Origin: Hygrophila difformis
Taxonomy: Eukaryota > Streptophyta > Magnoliopsida > Lamiales > Acanthaceae
Reading direction: 5' to 3'
Length of the DNA: 64,000 nucleotides
Assembly (NCBI GenBank): GCA_030278955.1
Contig: JAOANR010000001.1
Location: 43,488,890 to 43,552,889 of the forward strand
Shown here: positions 33,301-45,188 of the stretch, one piece after another
Layout of the letters: each line of letters opens with the position of its first letter
Numbering within the stretch: the stretch's first letter is position 1
Made by a program: the position numbers and the translations under genes
The notes under the pieces: model-generated
Told to the model about the DNA's origin: nothing
The model's database searches: none
The model's input: only the letters and a program-made list of their open reading frames with translations

Positions 33301-34820
33301 AGTTTTCGTTGGCCGTTTTGGCACAATTTCGCATAACATTCACCCTCGGCCGTTTTGGCACGAAGCGAAAAGCTAGGGGGCATTCTATTGAACGCTTTCC
33401 CCCTATGTAGGTCACCCTCGTCCATCAAGGCACGAAGCGAAAAGCTAGAGGGGCACTCCATCGAGCACTCATCCGCTACATAGGTCACCCTCGTCCGTCT
33501 AGGCACGAGGCGAAAAGCTAGAGGGGCTCTCTATTGAGCGTGCACCCCCTACATATGTAACCGATATCGTTTTAACTTAGTATGACGGGAATTTTCAAAA
33601 AAGTATATCTTTATCGTATTTCAAGTTTTCGATCGTTTGTTTCGAAATTTCAAAATCTCATAAATTTCAAATCGTTTGGCGTCACAGTTTACTCCTTTTT
33701 GATTTAAAAATTCATATCAATCCCGAAAAATCTGAAATTTTTACAGTATATCAAAAACACACTAACGAACAACTTTTGTATTTTAACAATTTCGAGATAA
33801 GGTGAGGAAGCATATCAAAAATCGAGTTCATTACACAGGCAGTGTTCTGCCCGGATTCAGTTTTAACACAGTTCAGAAAATCGGCTTTTTGACATATCAA
33901 ATAGACTCCAAAAATTCTCAAATATTATATGCACATACTAGACATAATTATCTACAACTTTCATTTAGATGGCAAAGATCAATTCGGCGTAAAAGATATG
34001 GAAACATGCTCATCAAGTTTGGACATGTTCACTGTCAATTTTTGGAAAAGTTTTAACAAGGCAACTTATGCTCGATGCGATTTAAAATAGCAAACGTTGA
34101 CGAAAATGTCTGAAATTTTACACAACATAGATTAATCTGTTAGGATCAAAAGTCGAGTTTTGAGTTTTTCGGTTTGAACTCTCGAAATAGGGGTTTTGGT
34201 CCGATTTCAAATCTGTCACAGTTTCAAGTTCGACTTTTAGGGCAGGTTCGTTGGAGGCCGTTTTCGAATATCAAAACACAATGGAAAATTATGAAAATTT
34301 TATACGAACTAGATCAGTGCCTTAGGAACATTTTCGTGTTTTAAGTTTTTCTGTTTGAACGGTTTTAAGGGTTCGAAAAATTCATACCAAGTCGTTGCGC
34401 TGAGGGTTTTTCGTGTTGACAGATTTTAGAGTTATTCATTCCCTATGTTCGGTTGCATTTTAAATCACCCAAAACCAAGTAAGTGATAACTTACAGTGGG
34501 GATGATGTCTAGGACGTCTCTGGATTGATCGGGGCGCCCACGCTTTCTACGAACACGTCCCAATTACTCCGCCTCCTCTCCGTTGGCCCCGAAACGAAAT
34601 CGAAAGTAAAAAAAAATCTAGGGTTAGATCGGATTTTCGGACTCCAAAACTTAAACGAAAACCTATGGACGACTTACCACAATCTGGAACACTAAAGATG
34701 TTGTTCTCCACGCCTCCTTCGTCAATTTTCGTCGCCGGAAACTGATCGGAGAGTCGTTGGAAAGTGAAGAACTTGTGTTTTCGGTTTTTGGGAAAGTTTT
34801 GGATGGGGGAGGGTTTGAAG

Positions 34821-37789
34821 TGTAATACCCCAGATTTTTATCAACGTCCAAAGGAATAAAATTTGTTCCGATCAATGTCGAAATATCTCCGAGAAGAAGA
34901 AAATAATTTATCACAATAAATTATTGCTCGGAAATGAAACGCCGATAGATTCAAAATTCAAAATGGAATAAAAGAGGGAAAGGAAGCCCGAAGACATTCC
35001 ATGAATGGAGTCAAAAGAATTGGAATTAAATTCAAGAAAGAAAAGAATTTTAATTCCAAGAACCCGCGAAGTCGGAAACTATTTAAATAAATAAATTATT
35101 ACACGGGAGTCAAAAGACGATGAATTAGAAGCCGACGAATTCAAACTCGACGGATTCAAGATTTCGAATACAAAATTTATGTGAGTCGAAATAAATTTAA
35201 GATAAGAATTTATAATCCGAGAATGACCCGAAAAGTCGAGCATGAAAACGTAGGAGAACAGAAGTCCGAAAGAGAGGAAAAAAATGCCCGACGGATCGCA
35301 CGACCCGGCCCAGGCTGGATCCGCACGGTATCCGCGGTGTATCCGCGCGGTCTGGGGCAATACCGCGCCACCACCGCAGGGTGACACAGGACAGCCGGCC
35401 AAGACGCGTTTTGGCGATTTTCTTACCATATTTTCGTGTCCCGACGATGGAAACTCAATCCCGGGCTATGGAAGGATATTGGGGACGATATTAGCTGCTC
35501 CCTAACCCTAATTTTCGAAGTTGGCAGCCCCCATTCCTCCCAAACTCTCAAAAAACTTCTCCCTTGTTCATCCAAAACCGAAAACCCCAAAATCCCTTGC
35601 GTTCTTGAAGTGCCGACGACGAAATTCGAACAAGAGGGACTTGAGAAGGAGAAGACAGTCCCCTAGGACGTTGGTAAGTGGTTTTTGAGTTTATCCAACC
35701 ATTTTTGAATCCAAAAATCTGATCTAATAAGGATTTTTACTTGCGGATTCGGTTCGAGGACGTTGGAAGAGGAAATCGACTTGAGGAGATTCGTTCGTGA
35801 CATCTCGTGGATTCCGGACGACCCCGTGACCTCCTAGACATCATCCCCACTGTAAGTTAATGCTTACTTGGTTTTGGGTGACTTAAAATGCAACCAAACA
35901 TAGGGATTTAACAACTCTAAAATCTGTCAACACGAAAAACCCCCGGCGCAGCGATTTTGTGCGAATTTTTCGAACCCTTAAAACTGCTCAAACAGAAAAA
36001 CCCAAAACATGAAAAACGTTCCTAAGACATAGATCTAGTTCATGTAAAATTTTTATAATTTTTCATTGCGTTTTGATGACTGAAAACGGCCGAGAAACAA
36101 CCTGCCTTGAGAGTTGAACTTGAAACTGTGACAGATTTGAAATCGGACCAAAACCCCTATTTCGAGAGTTCAAACCGAAAAACTCAAAACTAGAACTTTG
36201 ATTCTAACATATTAATCTATGTTTTGTAAAAATTTCAGGCATTTTCTTCGATGTTTGCTAGTCCGATTTGATCTTTGCAATCTAAATGAAAGTTGTAGAT
36301 AATCATGTCTAGTATGTGCATATAAAATTTCAGAATTTTTGGAGTCAATTTGATATGTCAAAAAGTCAATTTTCTAAACTGTGTCAAAACTGTAATTGGA
36401 CAGTGAACTATTTTTGCAATGAACTCGGTTTTTGACATGTTTCCTCAACTTATTTCGAAAAAGTTAAAACACGAAAGTTGTTCGTTAGGTGTTTTTGATA
36501 TACTGTGAAAATATCAGAATTTTTGGACTTGAAATGAATTTTTGAATTAAAAAGGCGTAAACTGTGACGTCAAATGATTTTAAATCCAAGAGATTTTGAA
36601 ATATCGAAACAAACGGTCGAGACCTTGAAATACGATATATCTATACTTTTGAAAAATCCCGTTACACTAAATTAAAACATATGAGATACTTGGCTATGTA
36701 GGGGGTGAGTACTCGATAGAGTGCCCCTCTAGCTTTTCGCATCGTGCCTAGACGGACGAATGTGACCTATGTAGGGGGTGAGTGCTCGATGGAGTGCCCC
36801 TCTAGCTTTTCGCTTCGTGCCAAAACGGCCGAGAGTAACCGACGTAGGGGGAAAATGCTCAATAGAATGCCCCCTAGCTTTTCGCTTCGTGCCAAAACGG
36901 CCGAGGGTGAATGTTATGAGAAACTGTGCCAAAACGGCCAATGAAATACTTGAAATACGACACGGCTGCGGCCGCCGGATCACCGGCTATACAAAATATT
37001 GAGAAATGGTTACGTAACGGGGAAATAAAAGATTTAATATTTTTGAGTATTTATTTATACCCTTCTTTAATTTATGCATTTAAAAATTATGTTTTTAAAT
37101 TTTCATATCTTATTAAATTATTATTATGGATTAAATGCATGTCCAGGTACACAATTAAATTATTAATTTTAAATTGATAGATGAATTGTTTGTATGCATG
37201 CCTAGGAGTAAAATTTAATTATTTAATTAAACCTCTTTACACGTGTGTTAAATTATGATCTTGTGGAAATCCTTATCTTTTCAAATATGTAATTAAATTA
37301 TTATTAGATGAATAAAATTTAAATCATGTCTTGTATGCACATGTTTTCCTAAATTTAATTAAAGGCTTTGAAACCCCTTGATCATATTAGGTGTTAACTT
37401 ACTCAGCACGTTTTTGCTGACCAAACCACATTTTTCCTTTTTCTTTCAGAGTTGAGGATTATGCATCATCATATGCATACATGGGAATTTTGGGAAGATA
37501 CATTATTTTAGAATTAGCATGGACGGGCCTGTTTAACCCGTGTTTTGGCCATGTTGGCCCAGTATTCAAATTTCCGCTGCATTACAATTATATATACATG
37601 TAAATATTACATTCCGCTGCAACTTTGATATTATGATTTTTAAGTTATATTGCAATGGGCTGTTTGAATGATTTAAATCCTGAAAAACCATAGCCTTGTA
37701 TCTCTTTAGCAAGCTCGAAGAAACCGTGTCTTGCTAGGGAGGTGTGGCGGTGACATCCCGGCCTGGGTTATCAAATCCGGGGTGTTACA
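34821..37789 (+). mobile_element. Solo LTR D nested in LTR C, opposite orientation
   Basis: A 2,969-bp LTR from TGTAATACCCC to GGGGTGTTACA with target duplication TGAAG (34816-34820 and 37790-37794). It belongs to the same broad family as LTR C but is inverted, so 32371-34500 and about 35850-37789 form a large imperfect inverted repeat. It contains three roughly 70-bp repeats (36700-36910) related to those of LTR C, and a CTGCGGCCGCCGG block near 36965. No coding region. Confidence 0.9.
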
Positions 37790-37794
37790 TGAAG

Positions 37795-38343
37795 ACTGAG
37801 GAAAATGAGGGTTCATCCAACCTCGTCCTAAATGTCCTTCCCCCGACTGGGATCGAGTTTCCTTAGTCGGGAGTCGAAATTTTGGCAAGAATCGCTGAAA
37901 TCGCGCAAGTTGACAGCTGCCTCTGTAGTGGCGCGGTCTTGGCGCGCTCTTTCCCCTAGACCGCGCGGAGACCGCGCGGACCCCAGCTGGGCCGCAGTCT
38001 GGGCTGGACCGTGCTATCCCTTTGGACCTTTTCTTTTCCTCCTCTCTATTAGGCATTTGTCCTTCTCTTTTGGGCCTTTCTCCTTCTATTTTCTTGGGCT
38101 ATCTCTTGAACTTTAAATCCTCTTTTAAATTCATTTGGGATCTCAAATTAATTTCGGGTTCGAAATATTAAATCCATTAGTATTTGGCTCCCGTGCGATA
38201 AATAAATTAAATTACCTTCGTCTTCACGGTTTCTTGTAAATTAAATTCCCCTTTAACCTTTGAATTAAATTTCCCCTTCTCTTTTCATCTTCATTTTATT
38301 TATTTATTTATTTATTTATGTGATAAAATTCTCGGGTATTACA
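37795..38343 (-). mobile_element. Right part of solo LTR C
   Basis: LTR C resumes after the TGAAG copy and ends CGGGTATTACA. It holds GC-rich palindromes GGCGCGGTCTTGGCGCGC and ACCGCGCGGAGACCGCGCGG (37928-37980) and a short TTTA microsatellite (38297-38320). Confidence 0.85.
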
Positions 38344-38526
38344 AACATGATGGCGATTGGCGATGTACTCGTTGTAGACTACGGTGGCAGAGATTTTGCT
38401 GAATCGGTGGCACGCGTCTTGTGCTCGAAAAAAGTACTTTCCAATTCTTCAGAATAGCCGCTAACAACTAGGGTCAGGTTTTGGCCGAAAATCTGCATCT
38501 GGCTCTTGTGGGACTTGCTCATACAT
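38344..38526 (-). pseudogene. KIN17: KIN17 second fragment, unit 2, right part
   Basis: Continuation of 32191-32370, beginning with the second AACAT. It reaches the CMSK residues near 38526. It is not coding. Confidence 0.75.
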
Positions 38527-38847
38527 TTAGCCTTTGTCACATTTCCCTTCCCCACTTTGAGGGCAAGTTTGTTTGTTGATAGTGATAGGATGTGTTACCT
38601 ATTGTTCTGCTTTGAATTAAAAGGTTGGTATTCTAGATAAATTGGATTTGGGTGATTGTATGTCCATGACTTTGTGGCTTTATGCTAATCGTTATTTGTT
38701 TACGTATATTAATATCTCGATTGGAATTGCGCAAGCCAAATTAAGCTATGGATATTAGAAGTTCATTGCCAAACATCGGCGGTTTTCTCAATTTATTTTC
38801 TCATTACCTACCAAATCCCCGTCCATCTGGGCGGAGGTTATAATAGT
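38527..38847. other. Spacer, unit 2
   Basis: Equivalent of 15473-15790. No gene is seen. Confidence 0.4.
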
Positions 38848-39266
38848 TCTTATAATACCATTTATCTGCCAATGCTTTAGTCATAACCTTCACAATAATC
38901 CCCTCAAACAGCCAATAATCTTTCCTATTGATCTTCTCCTTCGCCTTCTATTCCTCCTTCATCAACTCATCCAACACTGATACATTCTTTGTTGATGGAC
39001 TGCCTTCCCTTTTCCTCTTCCCACTCTTACCCTCATATTCCCCATCGCCAAACATTATTCTAGAGCCCTCCAGCATCTCATTCGATTCTCCGGCTTTCTT
39101 CGACAATCCTAAGCTCAACTTGATTTTGTTATCACCCATCACATCACTTTTCTCCAGCATTCTTGATTTAATGTCTCATCTTCTTCACGCTTCTCATCCC
39201 AACCCATCATCCGCATCTGCTTGGCCCGCTCAATTTGTCTTTAAATCTCCTTCTCTTACTTCTTTT
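38848..39266 (-). pseudogene. KIN17: KIN17 middle/C-terminal fragment, unit 2
   Basis: The best copy of this segment. It retains NRKDYWLFEGIIVKVM, a KIN17 signature just before the C-terminal domain, where unit 1 has a deletion. Two TAA stops replace Gln codons near the LTR junction. Similarity ends after the KALADKWYYK residues, so the C-terminal KOW part is missing. Confidence 0.8.
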
Positions 39267-41259
39267 TGTAACACCCCGAAAATTTAAACCTGATTTTCGC
39301 AATCATTAATGCCATACTAACTATCCTAAACTAGTGGCCAGCTAATTTAAAACAGTTAGTACAAGACTGAGTAGAGACCTAAAGTGATTATCTGATTAAT
39401 CATATTAAATGCAGAAGCTAAAAACAAATAAAACACATAAACATGAATAGCATCTCACATAAAACCAAATAATAATCCCAGCAAACTTATCCAGGCTGCA
39501 AGCGTCACAAATCAATACCAGGCAACATTCCAATATATCAAAACAGGGCGACCAGCCCAAAGCAGTAAAGCACATAGGGCCACATGCCGACATAAAATAA
39601 ATCCTAAACTCACAGGCCTCAACTAGCAATAATACAAATACCAAATAATAAAGCAGCAGCAAAGTATCACCTTAACACATATAATAAAATAAACAAAGGA
39701 ATCATATCTATTTGATCTCTCAACACCCAAAATGCAGTCATGCTCCAGCGCTTCCAGCAGGATCTATAAAACAAACAAAGCAAAGGGAGTAACTACAACG
39801 TACTGAGCAAGGGCTACGTGCAGGGGAGTAAGGGAAAAACAGTTAATAATAATAAATAATAATATAAATAAAAGAACATAATGTAATTAAAGCAAAATAA
39901 ACATCACCGTCCCATATCGGTGCTTTAACCACAATCATACAATTTATGCACGTGATGCATGGTCTAACATACACTTATCTACCCTATATGCAAATGCAAA
40001 TAAGTATGCCTAGCCGACACCTAAAACCCAGGCGGTATGAACCTACGGGTGAGGATACCATCAACTCTAGCCCGTTACAAGGTACCATATAACATCCCTG
40101 CAGAGATCATAGGCATCACAGCCAAATCACTGGTATAAGCCAAATCACAGGCAATAACAGCCAAATCGAAGGCAATAACAGCTAAATCATACACCCCTTA
40201 GGGTCATCGGGATTCAACAACACCCATGAAGCCTACCCGATCAATCATATTACAGGCATAACAGCCAATAATCCACCCCGCAGGGCCATCAAGACTCAAC
40301 AACACCTGTGAAGGTTTCCGACGAAACATAAACATCATAACAACCCATCGAGTTACATATCAGTCAATTCCAATGCAATATAATGTATATGCAAAATACC
40401 AAGATGTCCCGACACCTAATCACTAGGTTCGCATGCTTCTCAACGCATAAAATATTCAATACATAGCCCCTAGGCTAAGACATTAACGTCACAATTCATT
40501 ACACAATGATTAATTAACAATGTCACAATTTAACAATTGCTCAAGTCTATTCAACAACCCTCACCGCTATTTAATCACTCAATGAATCATCAATAAGGTA
40601 GGGAGAAGTCGAAACACAACTAAGAGAAATAACTTAGGCATTTAGACATCAAAAATCACATAAAACGAACCAAAACAGGGTCCTGTCGTGCACCAAGCGT
40701 GTGCCCTTTCTGCACCACGCGCTGGGCGCGCAGTCCTTGCTTCCGAGCGCGATTCTCTACACTAGAACGGTTGTTCGGCCATTTTCTGGTGCGAAACTTG
40801 ACAGAAAACCATCCCCGAACACCCCCAACACATAAGAAATTGCAAATATAACTCTTGCCTCCATGTCGTGAATGATTCTTCGCCTTCACTCTGACGATTC
40901 CAACCTCCAATTCGTCCAAAACACATCAAAATCCACCACGGACCCTAACATCGAAATATTCCCATATCAACACCAATCCAAACGAAATAAATATCAATAC
41001 GGAGAGGAGAGCGAAGGGAATCACTTACCAACAACCGATTGAGAAATCTCCGAGAGAACGTGAGGAATCGAGCAAGTCCTAAATCTTCCTCTTTTCCCTC
41101 ACCCGATTGGCTCTCCCTTTTTCTCCCACTCTGTCTGAAATCTGAAAAATGCCCCAAATCAACTATTAAACATCCATCTGGGCCCCTTCCGGAATGGGGC
41201 TGCTAAAAAACCAAGTAATAAAATATCGGTCCAAATAACAACTTAATCGGGTCATTACA
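39267..41259 (-). mobile_element. Solo LTR B of unit 3, complete
   Basis: 1,993 bp, from TGTAACACCCCGAAAATTT to GGTCATTACA, with KIN17 sequence on both sides at the same codons as in unit 2. The shared insertion point shows that the array multiplied after LTR B had inserted. Confidence 0.85.
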
Positions 41260-41755
41260 CTTCTCTTCCATAATATCCGCCTTGGTCCTCTTATTTTTCA
41301 TCTTCTCCTTAAATAGGGTCTCTGTACCTCGATCAATATAAGTTATAAACCAACCCTTAGTGGTCTCCCCGACCTTACACTTTCCAGTCCTGCCCAAATA
41401 CTTGACGAACTCCGTCAGCGTAGCCCACTGAGTGGATATCATGCGAACATGATGGTGATAGGCGATGTAGTCGTTGTCGACTACGGTGGCAGCGATTTGG
41501 TTGAATCGGTGGCAGCGCCTCATATGCTCGAGAAAAGCACATTCGAATTCTTCAAAATAGCCACTAACAACTAGGGTCGGGTTTTGGCCGGAAATCTGCA
41601 TCTGGCTCTTATGGTACTTGCTCATACAGTGGCAGTTGAATCCATTCTCGTCCCGGCACTGTTTCTGGCACATCTGGCAATACCATCGCAGTTTCTGCAA
41701 ACCCTCCGCCTTGATTCGCTTATCGACTTCGGCGTCAAGAATTCATCTTCCTCAT
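41260..41755 (-). pseudogene. KIN17: KIN17 N-terminal pseudogene, unit 3 (longest open frame)
   Basis: From the codons for LQKLRWYCQMCQKQC to MEEK the frame is open (about 147 residues from 41700), then runs into LTR B. The zinc-finger Cys and His residues are kept (CQMC, then HCMSKYH). The following region matches the KIN17 winged helix (FLEHMRRCHRF, STQWATLTEF, GRTGKCKV, GWFITYIDR). Upstream, the ATG at 41755-41753 is followed by a frameshift and a TGA, and the remaining two thirds of the protein are cut off by the LTR. Comparison with KIN17 is from memory of the family. Confidence 0.85.
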
Positions 41756-42078
41756 GGAGAAAATTGCCGATGGGAAAATAGATACGAATATGGGGATTGA
41801 ACGAATAGGCGATGCTAACAAACATTTTTTGTAAATAGGCTTGTGTTTGCCATGTAGTTGAATAGATTTATGGCTTTATGAATGTTTTATAAACAGCGGA
41901 CTCGCTAATTTATCTTTTTTTTTTTCTTTTTTTGGGTAAACTTGACACTAAGGTATTGGCAAAGTGGTTTGCGTTGGTCCCTATTTATCATTATTATTAA
42001 TATGCTTATTTTTATTATACAGGAATATGTGGTATTATTATTTTATTTAATATAAAAATAATTTTTTTAGGGAATATC
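41756..42078. other. KIN17 upstream spacer, unit 3, left part
   Basis: Former KIN17 5' flank with a T-rich run (41916-41934) and the first bases of the SINE tail. It is cut at 42078 by element E. No gene is seen. Confidence 0.5.
42074..42078. repeat. Target-site duplication ATATC, left copy (element E)
   Basis: ATATC precedes TGTAACACC at 42079 and recurs at 51877-51881 after GTGTTACA. The flanks join to restore the SINE seen in unit 2. Confidence 0.9.
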
Positions 42079-44869
42079 TGTAACACCCGAGGAAAAACAA
42101 ATTCAAAACGTTTTGAACTACGTCATGACTTGATCCCTTCACAGGGTACGTAGGCAGCTTAGAACTAATTTCTAAGTTCAGTCACGAAATAAATCACAAA
42201 ATACATAACGAATTAGATCACAAGGACGATAGGAGGTGGCGGAACCAATTTAGACTAGGCTAAGTAGGACACGGAAATGCTGCGGGCGATAAGCCGGACT
42301 CGTAACATGTTTAAGAAAAGATTCCGAAACGGAGACGACCCAGGGAATCGAGCTAACACGTAGAAAACCGATAGGGGAAAGCGAGGGAAGAATCGACGAA
42401 ACACGCGGACCGCCGAACCGGCCGGTCCGGCCGGCCCGCGCTGTCCGCGCGCCGCCGCGCGGCCACCGCGCGGCCAAGGGCGTCGCGACGCCCGGCCTGG
42501 CACGCGTGCTCCGCGCGGCCATAGGGGTGGGTGCGCGCCACCTCCGTGCCAGAAGGGCTGAAGGTGTAATCTTTCCATTCGGGGGTGATTTTCTTGCCTA
42601 AATTACAATTCCCTTCGAGGGAAACCAAATTCCAGCCTTAAGGAAGGCTTAAGGGCGGCTGGGGAGCCTCAAAAGCCCTAATCCCACAGAAACCCATCCC
42701 CACCATACTCACAAACTCCCTCTCCAAGCCAAACTCTCCCGACGAAGCTTTCCGGCAAACATTCCGGCGACGACGAGGAGAACGGGACTGAGCCACGGCT
42801 TCATAGAACCTTGGTAAGTCTCAATATAGCATTCCATCCGTCCATAAGTCTCAGAAACTCGAATTCTAACACTATTTCCTTACTACGATTTCCCGTCGGA
42901 AAACGAACAAAAAGCGATCGGAGAAGTTGGTCGTTCGTCGTGACCCTAGGACGTTCGGAAACCCAATCCAGCGACCCTATCATCATTCTAAGTAAGTTAA
43001 AACCTTACTCACAAATTTTCGTGGTTGTTTGTTGTTTAAATCTCAAGATATAGGCTTGTAACAAAAATCGGTTTTCAAAAACCCTATTTTCGTCCAATTT
43101 TAAAGACTCGCCAAAAACTCGACCTTCGGGAATTCAAACCGAAAACCTTTCAACATAAAGGTTGTTCCTAACACCTTTATCTATCTTGTGTCCAAATTTC
43201 AGCCGTTGACATTAAGTTTTGCTATCCCAAATCCCGCCGTTAACTTTCTGTGACAACCCGAACGTTTTAAATCTGTGGCAGATTCCTTCATTCAACTTGA
43301 TGCATGTTTTTCACCCATTTTTCGAATGATTTAACCTTGCATTCCTAAACAAAAGTTGTAGATAATTGTGTCTAGATTATGTATATAAAATTTCACGGAT
43401 TTTGGTGTTCATTTGATATGTCAAACGGCCGAGTTTTTAAAACTGTTTTGAAATCGTTTAAAGGGCCATGAGTATGCAGTGAGTTGCACTCGATTTTTGA
43501 GTGCCAAGAGTTCATTATTTCCAAATTCTTAAAACATGAAAGTTGTTCCTTAATGTGTTGTGTAGTTACTGTAAAAATTTCACATCGATTGGTTTTGAAA
43601 TGAATTTTTAATCGGCGTTGCACGAACCTGTGACGAAAACAGTTTTTAAGACATAAGTTATTCTTTACAATAAACTCGAATTTCAACTCACTTCGGAACC
43701 TTATTTCTAAAAACTTAAAACATGAAAGTTGTTCGTGTGTGTGTTTTTGAATTACTGACCAAGTTTCAGAATTTTTGAAGAAAAGACGAATTTTTAATTA
43801 AGAAAGGCGTAAACTGCCTCGAACAGGATTTTTCGAACTTGAGAAAACTCGAACTATGAAAACGCGATATCGACCATTTGATAACTTTGAAATACGAACT
43901 TTCGAAAAATCCCGTTCACTAGGCTGAGCCGATCTTCATACTATCATTATCTTTGAGACTGCCTCGTTAGTGGTCTCCTTACTATCTGAGATTGCCTCGT
44001 TAGTGATCTCGCGCGCTGTATTTGTGGACTGCCTCGTTAGTGGTCCTACTATCTTTTTGGATCGCCTCGTTAGTGGTCCTACTATCTTTTTGGATCGCCT
44101 CGTTAGTGGTCCTACTATCTTTGAGACTGCCTCGTTAGTGGTCTCCCATTGTTTGGACTGCCTCGTTAGTGGTCCTATGTTGAGATTGCCTCGTTAGTGA
44201 TCTCCCGGTATGGTGTCCTCTTCTTAGTTTACGGGATGAAAAGTAAAAGACTTGTGTGAGTGTTTCATTTTGCTTAAATCGTATTTATCATGTCTTTAAT
44301 TATGTATTTAAAATTTATGCATCTTAAATCATGCTTTAAGTTACGCTTTTAAAATTAAGTCCTTTAATCATGTTTTCCGCTGCTAATAAATCATGTATTT
44401 CTAAATTCTCGTACGGCAAGCGAAATCTTTAGTTTAAACACTTGTAACCCCTTTTATTTGTAGTTAGGGATTAACTTACTCAGTATATTTTTATACTGAC
44501 AACCGTTGCCATTTCTTTTTTTTTTCAGAGTACGTCGAGTGACGCATTGCATGTGCACTTGGGGGGAATCATAATGGACTTTTACATTTCTGCATCGTAC
44601 TGTTTTTACCGGGTCTGTTAAACCCGAGGATTTGGCCATGTTGGCCGTGACTTTACTTTCCGCTGCACTTACTTTATTTATCTTCCGCGCATGATAATTT
44701 CTACTATCGTACTAAGTATTATAAATTTCCGGACTAAATCTTGAATTGTTTTAAATCTTTTTCATACCCACAAGCCTTGCATCTCCTTAGCGAGCTCGGG
44801 AAGCCGTGTGTTGCTAGGGAAATGCGGCGGTGACATCCCGGCCTGGGTTATCAAATCCGGGGTGTTACA
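42079..44869 (+). mobile_element. 5' LTR of element E
   Basis: It starts TGTAACACCCGAGG and ends GGGGTGTTACA. It holds a GC-rich palindrome cluster (42415-42480, for example GCGCGCCGCCGCGCGGCC) and the hairpin array at 43955-44204. The three overlapping minus ORFs in the GC-rich part are shadows. Confidence 0.95.
43955..44204 (+). repeat. Array of eight covarying hairpins in 5' LTR of element E
   Basis: Eight copies share the core GCCTCGTTAGTG, at 43955, 43988, 44026, 44059, 44092, 44123, 44155 and 44182. Each is flanked by complementary arms: GAGAC/GTCTC, GAGAT/ATCTC, GGAC/GTCC, or GGATC/GGTCC with a wobble pair. Arms change together, so pairing is kept while sequence varies. The stem can extend through G-T pairs to about seven or eight pairs with a CTCGTTA loop. 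Confidence 0.8.
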
Positions 44870-44872
44870 AGT

Positions 44873-44884
44873 TGGTATCAGAGC
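44873..44884 (+). other. Primer-binding site of element E
   Basis: TGGTATCAGAGC, complementary to initiator tRNA-Met, three bases after the LTR. Identical to that of element A. Confidence 0.9.
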
Positions 44885-45188
44885 CCGGAAAATTTTTAAA
44901 GCTACTACTATTTTAAACCATTATTTTTAAACCCAAGTGTCATTTCTTTTAAAATTATTTATTTGACTACTAGTATTATTTTTAGCCCAAAATCTTAGCC
45001 AAGGAAATATTAAATTTTGGCCCACTATAGAGGCCCAACCTTTAGCAATTTACTTTAAAAATAAATTGAGTTTTTTTTTTTCTATGGGGAAGGGACTTGC
45101 ACTTGCATGTTGCATATAGATTTAAATTTGTGCATATCTTAACCTTGCCTGAAAAATGTCTAACTCTAACCTCCCTTGTTGACATTAG
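44885..45188 (+). other. Leader of element E
   Basis: A 304-base AT-rich leader between primer site and coiled-coil ORF. It ends TTGACATTAG directly before the ATG, a possible splice acceptor; the same arrangement occurs in A and F. No other feature is seen. Confidence 0.4.

Larger units (their letters stand above)
32371..38343 (-). mobile_element. Solo LTR C, interrupted by solo LTR D
   Basis: A solo LTR of about 3.0 kb made of 32371-34820 and 37795-38343, with an AACAT target duplication. It starts TGTAACACCCCGG and ends GGGTATTACA, the same orientation as element A. It carries three roughly 70-bp repeats (33340-33545) of CACGAAGCGAAAAGCTAGAG type, two CCGGCGGCCGCAGCC motifs (33172-33235) and a GC-rich palindrome cluster (37928-37990). 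No coding region is present; the rest was lost by LTR-LTR recombination. Confidence 0.9.
28422..39266 (-). repeat. KIN17/LTR-B tandem array, unit 2 (carries LTRs C and D)
   Basis: The complete unit: LTR B, KIN17 N-terminal pseudogene, spacer with SINE, LTR B', second KIN17 fragment (split by LTR C), spacer, KIN17 middle/C-terminal fragment. Without LTR C and its nested LTR D it is about 4.87 kb. Confidence 0.8.

Noticed and set aside
32371..37789. Large inverted-repeat DNA transposon (foldback or MITE-like)
   Set aside because: Each arm has its own LTR termini and 5-bp target duplication, so it is one solo LTR inside another.
41203..41700. A functional KIN17-like gene in unit 3
   Set aside because: The start region is frameshifted and the frame runs into LTR B after about 147 residues; the rest of the protein is elsewhere and broken.
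42250..42628. Three overlapping minus-strand ORFs in the GC-rich part of LTR E (and 49257-49635)
   Set aside because: They are open in three frames because the DNA is GC-rich and CG-palindromic; compositions are Arg/Ala/Gly-rich with no domain and they lie inside an LTR.
43970..44197. Plus-strand ORF with repeated RLVSGPTIF, and the possibility of a CRISPR array
   Set aside because: The repeat period comes from the hairpin array in the LTR; units have variable spacing, spacers are not unique, and this is plant DNA.
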